DNA from: CAZGBT01 sp964524025
GTDB taxonomy: Archaea > Aenigmatarchaeota > Aenigmatarchaeia > CG10238-14 > EX4484-224
NCBI GenBank assembly: GCA_964524025.1
Contig: CAZGBT010000016.1
Location: 1-12,689, forward strand
Direction: 5' to 3'
DNA: 12,689 nt
Part shown: in pieces, positions 5,654 through 11,898 of the stretch
How positions within the stretch are numbered: the stretch's first letter is position 1
Layout of the letters: every line of letters begins with the position of its first letter
The notes under the pieces: model-generated
Seen by the model: the letters and a program-made list of their open reading frames with translations, nothing else
Told to the model about the DNA's origin: nothing
The model's database searches: none
Position numbers and translations under genes: made by a program

Positions 5654-6946
5654 ATGGAGTTTAGAAGGGTTGTTGAATGGTATTCTAGAGAAAGCGTCCA
5701 AAAAGCTTTACTAGAAATAGCTAAGAATAGAGAAGTTGTTTGCGTTTACGAAGATAAATCCTTTGGAAAAAGGCCCGATACTATTCAATATCCTGCAGAT
5801 ATATTGCAAGCTGTTGCTGAAGGGGCAGTTGCTTTTCATGGCAGTGTTGAAAGATGGAAAGACCCTATGAGATTAGACGTAACTTTAACTAAGGAGCAAT
5901 TGGATGAATTAAGGATAGGATGGGATTTGCTAATAGATCCTGATGTTGAAGATTTTGAAATAGCAAAAATAGCAACAAAAGTCATAGTTGAGGCTTTAAA
6001 GGAACATGGAATTAAGAATTTTTCTATTAAGTTTACTGGAGGAAAGGGGTTTCACATCTCTGTTCCCTTTGAATCTTTTCCGGAAAGGATAAACTATGTG
6101 GAAACCAGAAAATTGTATCCAGACCTTTTTGAAAAAATAATTTTTTACCTTAAGGATTTTTGTAAGGAAAGGCTTAGAGAAGAACTTCTTTCCATAGATA
6201 CTCCAATAAATTTAGCAAAAAGGGCAGGCAAATCACTTTCTGAAACGATAAGCGAGGATGGTTTAGATCCTTTTAAGATAGTAAACTTAGATGTTTTTGG
6301 TTCTAGACATCTCTTTAGACTTCCTTATTCTTTGCACGAATCAACGCTTTTGGTTAGTTTACCTTTAGATTTAAAAGATCTGGAAAAATTTGAGAGAGAA
6401 GATGCAAATCCAGAAATAGTTAAGGTAGAAAAGAAATTCCTTCAATGGAAGTTTAAATTAAAAGATGCAGAGAGTTTGGTTGTAGAGGCCTTAGACTGGG
6501 CTTCTCGCAATCTAAAAAGAGCAAAAATGGTTTACGAAGAAGTAAAAGCTAAACCCTTACCAAGAAGGGTTAGGAAAATCGGAGAAAAGTATTTTCCACC
6601 ATGCATAAAGAAGATATTAAGTGGCTTAGATGACGGAAGGAAGAGGAGTGTTTTTATTTTAGTAACTTTCTTGAGGAATATGGGATGGAAAAATGAGGAG
6701 ATAGAAGAGAAAATTTGGGAATGGAACGAAAAAAATTTACCACCTTTAAGGGAAAGTTTTATAAGATGTCAACTAAGATGGCATTTTAGGCAGGAAAGAA
6801 ATTTACTACCTCCAAACTGCGATAATCCAACCTTTTTTAAAGATTTTGGAGTTTGTCAACCTGATGAGATTTGTTTAAGTGGTATAAAAAATCCATTGAA
6901 CTATCCTTTTAAGAAAATGGCGTTAAGGAGGAAAAAAATAAAGTAG
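5654..6946 (+). CDS. DNA primase: PriS catalytic region fused to the PriL iron-sulfur domain
   Basis: Makes the primers for replication. It has 430 residues from ATG 5654. Residues about 1-260 are the PriS (archaeo-eukaryotic primase) catalytic core: metal-binding D95-x-D97 in LLIDPDVED, FTGGKGFHISVPF (H134) as the nucleotide motif, and the third Asp region with VFGSRHLFRLPYSLH (213-228). Residues about 311-425 match the C-terminal domain of the large subunit PriL: FPPC with C317, then PPNC (C389), GVC (C401) and EIC (C407) followed by NPLNYPF. These four cysteines fit the PriL [4Fe-4S] ligands. The PriL N-terminal domain is missing. No Cys zinc knuckle follows D95/D97, as most archaeal PriS proteins have; the core has only C30 and C170. 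Fused primases of this kind are known from DPANN archaea such as Nanoarchaeum. GINS15 follows by 10 bp. Confidence 0.88.
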   Translation: MEFRRVVEWYSRESVQKALLEIAKNREVVCVYEDKSFGKRPDTIQYPADILQAVAEGAVAFHGSVERWKDPMRLDVTLTKEQLDELRIGWDLLIDPDVEDFEIAKIATKVIVEALKEHGIKNFSIKFTGGKGFHISVPFESFPERINYVETRKLYPDLFEKIIFYLKDFCKERLREELLSIDTPINLAKRAGKSLSETISEDGLDPFKIVNLDVFGSRHLFRLPYSLHESTLLVSLPLDLKDLEKFEREDANPEIVKVEKKFLQWKFKLKDAESLVVEALDWASRNLKRAKMVYEEVKAKPLPRRVRKIGEKYFPPCIKKILSGLDDGRKRSVFILVTFLRNMGWKNEEIEEKIWEWNEKNLPPLRESFIRCQLRWHFRQERNLLPPNCDNPTFFKDFGVCQPDEICLSGIKNPLNYPFKKMALRRKKIK

Positions 6947-6956
6947 AGAATTAATT

Positions 6957-7508
6957 ATGGAAGAAGAAACTATAACTTTCGAGCTTATAAGGCAAATACA
7001 GAGAGAAGAGAAAAATTCTCCAAAATTGACTAAGCTACCCCCAAATTTTTTCGAGAATGTTGCCAGATATTTGGAAAAGAAAAGGAAAATGGTAAGAACA
7101 GCTAGGGAGGAATTAGAAGTTAGGAATATTGAAAGGATGGTTGAAGATATTTTCAGCAGAAGGGAGAGGAAAATATTAAACTTTGCTTTTGTCTATCTTA
7201 AAACAAAAATTCCTCCAGAAAATCTGACTGAAGAAGAAGAAAAGTTTTTTGAAAAATTGGTAGAATTGTTAGAAAAGAGGAGGAAAGAATTGCTAAGAGT
7301 TAAGGAAAAAGAGGAAGAAAAAGAGGAAAAAATAGAAGAAGGTTATGCAAAAATTTTGGTTAAACAAGATTTGGATAGTTTTATAGGAATAGATGGAAAA
7401 ACTTATGGACCTTTTAGAAAAGGGGAGGAAGCTATAATTCCGATCGAGAATGCTGAAATTTTGTTTAAAAGAGGAGTAATAGAAATAATCTATCCTAAAC
7501 TATCTTAG
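6957..7508 (+). CDS. GINS complex subunit, archaeal GINS51/GINS15 type
   Basis: The GINS tetramer joins MCM and a Cdc45/RecJ-like protein to form the replicative helicase and links it to primase and polymerase. This is a 183-residue protein. The helical A domain covers about 1-115 and contains LPPNFFENVARYLEKKR and IERMVEDIFSRRERKILNFA, the core of the Sld5/Psf1-like group. A highly charged linker (about 115-129, Lys/Glu only in large part) leads to the small beta-rich B domain at about 131-180 (AKILVKQDLDSFIGIDGKTYGPF, then a GEEAIIPIENAEIL segment). A-then-B order marks GINS51 (GINS15). It lies 10 bp after the primase, a pairing common in archaea. If no GINS23 gene exists, this protein would form a homotetramer. 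Its 3' end overlaps pgk tail to tail by 14 bp. Confidence 0.92.
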   Translation: MEEETITFELIRQIQREEKNSPKLTKLPPNFFENVARYLEKKRKMVRTAREELEVRNIERMVEDIFSRRERKILNFAFVYLKTKIPPENLTEEEEKFFEKLVELLEKRRKELLRVKEKEEEKEEKIEEGYAKILVKQDLDSFIGIDGKTYGPFRKGEEAIIPIENAEILFKRGVIEIIYPKLS

Positions 7509-8736
7509 AAAAAGTTTTGTAAGATAATTTTAAGGCTTCTAAGCCTGGCATCGGTTTTCCAGAAAGAAACGTTATTAAAGCGCCTCCACCAATGCTTACG
7601 TATGAAAACTTGCTTCTATCTAAACCTAACCTATCTATAGCTAAGCCTGTATCCCCACCTCCTATTAAAGAGAAACAATCACTTTCAGCTATTACTTTCA
7701 AAATTTCTTTAGTTCCTTTTTCAAAACCTTTTTTCTCGTACATACCAAGGGGTCCTTTAAAAATGACAGTTCTAGAACCTTTTATTATTTCTGAATACTC
7801 CTTTATAGTTTTCTTTCCTATATCTAGTATCAAGCCATCCGGAGGTATATTTTCTATATCGAATTCTTTCCTTTTCCCATCTACTTCAACAGCTACATCT
7901 ACTGGCAGTAAAATTTCCTTCGAATATTTTAATATTAGTCTTTTTGCTCTTTCAAAAAGTTGTAGATGACCCTTTCTTTCTAAAAGTAAGAAGGACTTGC
8001 TTCCTATTTCAAACCCTTTTACTAATAAAAATAGATTTGCAAGCATACCTCCTGTTAAAACCCTTTCTATAGATTCCGGTTTATTTTCAAACATAAATTC
8101 CAAAACTTCTATGCAGTCTTCTATTTTTGCACCACCCATTACCCATGTATTTATTCCTAGACATTCGAGCGCTTTCTCTTTCGATCTAATTTCTTTTTCT
8201 AGCAATCTACCAGCGATCATAGGTTTTACTAATGCAAATCCTACTACCGAAGCATGTGGCCTATGAGCGACAGAAAATGCATCTAAAACGTAAAAATCTA
8301 TTAATGGAGCTAAAAATTTAACTAGAGATGAATTTTTATGTTCTTCAGGATTCTTCTTTAGGACTTCATCTTTAAGAAATCTTACGTTATTCAGCAATAA
8401 AATTTCTGAATTTTCTAACTTTTCTATTTCTTTTTTTGCATTTTCTCCTATAATCTCTCTGCAAAATTTTACTTCTTTACCTAAATGAATTGATAGTATT
8501 TGAGCATGTTGTTCTAAAGGTAAGAAATCCTTTTCTCCTTTTCTACCCTGATGAGCTAAGAGTATTACTTTTGCTCCCTTTTCTGCTAACTCAAGAATAG
8601 TATCTTTACATGCTTCAAATCTTTGATTATCTTCTATGCTTTTAGTTTCTTCGTTGTAAGGAGAATTTAAATCTACTCTAACAGCTACTCTTTTTCCTTC
8701 AAAATTAAAGTCGTCCAAAGTGAAAAATTCTTTCAT
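7495..8736 (-). CDS. pgk: Phosphoglycerate kinase
   Basis: Transfers phosphate between 1,3-bisphosphoglycerate and ADP in cytoplasmic glycolysis/gluconeogenesis. It has 413 residues, the usual archaeal length. The N-domain shows RVDLNSP (20-26), AHQGRKGE (61-68) and NNVRF (116-120), all substrate-binding. The C-domain shows GGAK (201-204), FKGPLGMYE (about 326-334), GGGDT (359-363) and SIGGGA (381-386) for nucleotide binding. The open frame runs upstream into gap on another frame, but homology begins at MKEFFTLDDFNFEGKRVAVR, so ATG 8736 is the start. Start and gap stop overlap in ATGA (8733-8736), so translation is probably coupled. The C-terminus overlaps the GINS gene by 14 bp in the opposite direction. 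Confidence 0.97.
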   Translation of the reverse strand: MKEFFTLDDFNFEGKRVAVRVDLNSPYNEETKSIEDNQRFEACKDTILELAEKGAKVILLAHQGRKGEKDFLPLEQHAQILSIHLGKEVKFCREIIGENAKKEIEKLENSEILLLNNVRFLKDEVLKKNPEEHKNSSLVKFLAPLIDFYVLDAFSVAHRPHASVVGFALVKPMIAGRLLEKEIRSKEKALECLGINTWVMGGAKIEDCIEVLEFMFENKPESIERVLTGGMLANLFLLVKGFEIGSKSFLLLERKGHLQLFERAKRLILKYSKEILLPVDVAVEVDGKRKEFDIENIPPDGLILDIGKKTIKEYSEIIKGSRTVIFKGPLGMYEKKGFEKGTKEILKVIAESDCFSLIGGGDTGLAIDRLGLDRSKFSYVSIGGGALITFLSGKPMPGLEALKLSYKTFSKIV

Positions 8737-9770
8737 TTGATTATTCCTAAAGATTTGTTGGTTAGTTCGATGGATTTCCATTTGTCTGTTACCTCTCCTG
8801 TTATAGCTCTTATAGCATCTATGTTTTCTGGTATTACTATGGCCTCTTGATGAACCATATGAATCCAATAAACGTTGGAGTTCCTTACATCTACAGTTTC
8901 TTTCCAAATTGCAACTTCATACATATCGTAACGAGGTCTGCATAGATCTCTAAATTTTTCTATTATTCTTGCTGTAGAGGAGTATCCTTCCTTTCCGCTT
9001 AGTAAAATTATTCTAGTTGCTTTTTCGAATGCATTTATAACGTCTTCTTTAGAAACTTTTTTGTTTACCTTGATCTTTACCATATGAACATGTGCTAAAG
9101 TTGTAGGTACTTTTACTGCAAGGCTCATTATGTTAAGATCTGGCATTACTGTTTTCACATCTGGAGCATGATGAGAAGGCACTTTAAGATCTGGCACAAT
9201 AGCATTTATAGGACCTTTAGAATCTTCCCAAGGGTCTGCAGCTCTTCTAGTTAAAGCAGCAAAAGCCTCTTTTATTCCAAAATTTTCGTTTATTGTCCAT
9301 AAAGTTCTTACAAGAGAAGTTGTATTACAGCTTACGACTCTGACCGAATTAACTCCTATAGCCTTTTCGTAATTTGCTACTGCAACAAAGCTAACATCTG
9401 CTACAGAAGCTTTTTCACCGCCTTGATAGATTTGCTTTACTTTAAATTTTTCATAAATTTTCTTGTTTTTCTCGCCAATTCCTGCAGGAGTACAATCTAT
9501 TATTACGTCTATATCTCCTCTTCCAAGCATATCTTCCAGAGTCCCGTTTACTATCATTCCAGCTTCTTTCATTTTTTGAAAATGCTCTTTGTCGCTAGCG
9601 TAGAGGTCAGTTCCATAAAGAGGGCCTTTTGGTTCTAAAACAGTTTTTATTACTGGAGAGGGAGATCTTGTGCAAATTGCTACTAGCTTCATATCTTTTT
9701 GCAATTTTACTGCATGAGCTACTCTCTTTCCTATAGTTCCAATCCCATTAACAGCAACCCTAACAACCAT
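8733..9770 (-). CDS. gap: Glyceraldehyde-3-phosphate dehydrogenase, archaeal type II, phosphorylating
   Basis: Interconverts glyceraldehyde-3-phosphate and 1,3-bisphosphoglycerate with NAD(P). It has 345 residues, slightly above the roughly 335 usual for archaeal enzymes. The Rossmann start is VAVNGIGTIGKRVA (residues 5-18). The catalytic cysteine is C148 in VVSCNTTSL. The archaeal-type histidine segment is PSHHAPDVKTVMPDL (199-213). The C-terminal HMVHQEAIVIPENIDAIRAI is also typical of the archaeal family. Coenzyme preference cannot be read safely, although a CTRSPSP after strand 2 suggests that NADP is accepted. It is the first gene of a gap-pgk operon. Its start lies 35 bp from the divergent gene at 9806, with a TATA box on this strand at 9794-9805. 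Confidence 0.97.
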   Translation of the reverse strand: MVVRVAVNGIGTIGKRVAHAVKLQKDMKLVAICTRSPSPVIKTVLEPKGPLYGTDLYASDKEHFQKMKEAGMIVNGTLEDMLGRGDIDVIIDCTPAGIGEKNKKIYEKFKVKQIYQGGEKASVADVSFVAVANYEKAIGVNSVRVVSCNTTSLVRTLWTINENFGIKEAFAALTRRAADPWEDSKGPINAIVPDLKVPSHHAPDVKTVMPDLNIMSLAVKVPTTLAHVHMVKIKVNKKVSKEDVINAFEKATRIILLSGKEGYSSTARIIEKFRDLCRPRYDMYEVAIWKETVDVRNSNVYWIHMVHQEAIVIPENIDAIRAITGEVTDKWKSIELTNKSLGIIK

Positions 9771-9805
9771 TAAATAAAATTTTCAAGACCCTGCTAATTA
9801 AATTA
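9771..9805. promoter_or_regulatory. 35-bp divergent promoter with two interleaved TATA boxes
   Basis: The whole gap between two divergent ATGs is 35 bp. TAAATAAAATTTT (9771-9783) sits about 29 bp before the plus-strand ATG at 9806. On the minus strand, AATTTAATTAGC (reading 9804 to 9793) sits about 29 bp before the gap ATG at 9770. Each TATA box therefore lies almost on the start codon of the opposite gene, so two pre-initiation complexes could hardly bind at once. Both transcripts should be leaderless or nearly so. Confidence 0.6.
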
Positions 9806-10516
9806 ATGGATAAACAAAAGGTAAGAGAAAAAATATGGACAGAAATGGAAAAAAGGAAAATAGCTACTTTTCCATTACCCTGCTACGGAAGAATTCCTAA
9901 TTTTGTAGGAGCAGAAAAAGCTGCATTAAATTTGATTAAAACAGAAGAATGGAAAAATGCAGAAGTTATAAAAATAAATCCAGATTCTCCTCAAAGGAAA
10001 GTAAGAGAATTGGCTCTCAAGGAAGGTAAGGTCTTGATAATAGCTACACCTCGCTTAAGAAAAGGTTTTATTTTGCTTAAGAATGTAAAAGATGTAAGAA
10101 AAGCTTCTACTATAAAAGGTGCTTTTAGATTTGGAAAATTATTGAAGCTCCATGAAATTCCAAAAGTAGATTTAATAGTAGAGGGTTCTGTTGCAGTAAC
10201 AGAATATGGGGCTAGGATTGGCAAAGGTCATGGTTATGGAGAGCTTGAATACGCAATTTTAAGAGAAATGGACCTAGTTAACGAAAAAACTCCAATAGCT
10301 ACCACTGTTCATGAGATTCAAATCGTTAAAGATGAAATTGAACTAGATCCATGGGATGTTCCAGTAGATCTTATAGTTACACCTAAAAGGATCATAAGAA
10401 CTTATACAAAACTTAAAAGGCCAAGAGGTATCTTATGGGAGTTTATTGAAGAAAATTTATTAAAAGAAATTCCTTTACTCAAAGAGCTTAAGAATTTTTT
10501 GGAAAGAAGCTCTTGA
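9806..10516 (+). CDS. 5-formyltetrahydrofolate cyclo-ligase family protein
   Basis: Family members convert 5-formyl-THF to 5,10-methenyl-THF with ATP; the archaeal branch may act on another pterin or have a different role. It has 236 residues, longer than the roughly 190 of bacterial enzymes and like the archaeal/MTHFSD-type branch. The N-terminus KVREKIWTEMEKRKIATF is the family's first helix. The pterin/nucleotide signature is GARIGKGHGYGELEYAIL (135-152), equivalent to GxRxGxGxGYYD. VDLIVEGSVAVTEYGAR before it is the usual strand. The end, VDLIVTPKRIIRTYTK and then a PRGILWE segment, is also seen in archaeal copies. It is divergent from gap, with TATA at 9771-9783. The 3' end overlaps the convergent EVE-like gene by 42 bp. 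Confidence 0.88.
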   Translation: MDKQKVREKIWTEMEKRKIATFPLPCYGRIPNFVGAEKAALNLIKTEEWKNAEVIKINPDSPQRKVRELALKEGKVLIIATPRLRKGFILLKNVKDVRKASTIKGAFRFGKLLKLHEIPKVDLIVEGSVAVTEYGARIGKGHGYGELEYAILREMDLVNEKTPIATTVHEIQIVKDEIELDPWDVPVDLIVTPKRIIRTYTKLKRPRGILWEFIEENLLKEIPLLKELKNFLERSS

Positions 10517-10840
10517 AATAGGAATTATTCCAGGTAAAGCAGAATCAAGTTGGAATTTTATTCCAGCAAGTTTTAGAATTCTATAATCGCAAAATATGGG
10601 TTCTTTAAATCTCTTACATTTAAGGTATGCAAAAAAGTGTTTTTGATTATTAACATTTTTTACCTCAATTTTAACAACCTTCCCAAATGCAATTATTGAA
10701 TTATTCTCTTTTTTGTAAAGCAAAACCTTACTACCTTCTTTTAATTTTTTAGAATTTGGGCTTCTTTCTGTGTAATGGTAAATTTCACCAAAAATATCTT
10801 TATAATTTGAATTTTCTGAATGCCTAAGAATAAAATACAT
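10475..10840 (-). CDS. EVE/PUA-like domain protein, possible modified-nucleotide reader
   Basis: A 121-residue single-domain protein. YFILRHSENSNYKDIFGEIYHY, then KKLKEGSKVLLYKKENN, then IIAFGKVVKIE, closing with GIIPISRASFQKIL, follows the layout of EVE/PUA-like domains. It is closest to the type at the N-terminus of ScoMcrA-like restriction proteins and some HNH nucleases (S-xY-D-x-G-xxYHY, a GxxVLxY strand, an FGxGxI strand, a PIS-x-x-F-xxIL tail). Such domains bind modified bases in DNA or RNA. No nuclease or helicase domain is attached. It starts 3 bp after the stop of the unknown 306-residue gene, so the two form an operon. Its last 42 bp overlap the end of the cyclo-ligase gene on the other strand. 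The assignment is by pattern only and its target is unknown. Confidence 0.65.
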   Translation of the reverse strand: MYFILRHSENSNYKDIFGEIYHYTERSPNSKKLKEGSKVLLYKKENNSIIAFGKVVKIEVKNVNNQKHFFAYLKCKRFKEPIFCDYRILKLAGIKFQLDSALPGIIPISRASFQKILKLFE

Positions 10841-10843
10841 GAA

Positions 10844-11764
10844 TTAATTTTCCTTTAAATGAATAAAGCAATTAACTCCAAGTATTAAATCGAATTCCAT
10901 CATCTTTCCAATAATTTTTCCTCTCTCACCTACTTGTTTAAAACGTTTATGGTTAAGAGGCAGGTTTGTTGTTTCTACTATGCCTCCTCTAACAACAACT
11001 TCATTTACTTTTTTCTCAAAATCTTTTACGTTACATTTCTCTATAACATTATTGCTTATTATTAAGTTACTTTTGCCATTCCATTTCAAAAAATCTTCGC
11101 AAATTATGTCTGGAATTTCGTAAAGGTCTAATTGTAAAAGTAAAGATATCCATCTTGGGTTAGTTTCCATCCATGGATTTAGCATAATCAAATAAACATC
11201 TTCTTCTATGTGTCTTACAGCAGGAAACAGAATGTTAAAAACTAGGTCAGCCCTACTTTCTTTTACATCATAACTGCTTAAAAATTCTTTAAACCTTTCC
11301 ATTACAGAATATAACTCATCTCTTGAATAAAGCCTATCTAAATCGCTTCCTATAAAAGAGACCCCACCTATTGACGGAACTATTAGATAATCTACATACC
11401 ACTTTCTTAAAGATTCATTAGTCTGGAAAGGTTTTAATCCTAGATAGAATTCAACTTCCCTTTTGCTGCTTTCTTCTTTGCATAGAGAAATTTTATAAAA
11501 CCATGAAACTATTGCTTCCGGACTCTTCTCTATACACGTAACTTTAATTCCATATTTTTCAAGGATATACTGGCCATAATCGCAACTTCCAACTACTATA
11601 GGACTTATAATTCTATCGAGATTTTCTAAGGCCATTTCTATAACATTTGAAACATAAAAGCAATTTTGATTAGAAGAAATGTAGGGAAATGGATCAGCAG
11701 AATAAAGACTACCTAAAATCCTTTCTTCTACTAGCCACTTTACGTTACATCTTTTCTGCATCAT
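10844..11764 (-). CDS. Uncharacterised protein with a Rossmann/methyltransferase-like segment
   Basis: A 306-residue soluble protein of unknown family. Residues 50-90 look like a Rossmann start: hydrophobic strand IISPIVVGS (52-60), a glycine-poor turn CDYGQYILEKYG (61-72), then strand VTCIEKSPEAI (75-85) ending in an acidic residue (E79). This resembles motifs I and II of class I methyltransferases, but the GxGxG is replaced by GSCDYG, so SAM binding is doubtful. VDYLIVPSIGGVSFIGSD (124-141) and RADLVFNILFPAV (171-183) are further strand-like parts. It has no membrane segment. ATG 11764 and ATG 11761 are adjacent; either could start. The EVE-like gene follows 3 bp downstream. Length, composition and absence of stops support a real gene. 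Confidence 0.7.
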   Translation of the reverse strand: MMQKRCNVKWLVEERILGSLYSADPFPYISSNQNCFYVSNVIEMALENLDRIISPIVVGSCDYGQYILEKYGIKVTCIEKSPEAIVSWFYKISLCKEESSKREVEFYLGLKPFQTNESLRKWYVDYLIVPSIGGVSFIGSDLDRLYSRDELYSVMERFKEFLSSYDVKESRADLVFNILFPAVRHIEEDVYLIMLNPWMETNPRWISLLLQLDLYEIPDIICEDFLKWNGKSNLIISNNVIEKCNVKDFEKKVNEVVVRGGIVETTNLPLNHKRFKQVGERGKIIGKMMEFDLILGVNCFIHLKEN

Positions 11765-11898
11765 GTTTTAGAAGCTATAAAACAATGGTTATCCAAAAAG
11801 AGCAATAAAATATTGGCATTCATTTTTATAAATTTTTCTGTTAATTTCACCTTCGGGTAACAAAATAGAAAGAAAATAGCAAAATCTGACTTAATAGT

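Noticed and set aside
8737..8907. N-terminal extension of phosphoglycerate kinase by 57 residues
   Set aside because: It lies wholly inside gap in another frame, has no PGK-like sequence, and the conserved PGK start begins at ATG 8736.
11839..11862. Stem TGTT-ACC / GGT-AACA with a TTCG loop upstream of nnrD
   Set aside because: Only seven base pairs with a six-base bulge. The TTCG loop closed by C-G is attractive, but I cannot support a riboswitch or RNA gene.
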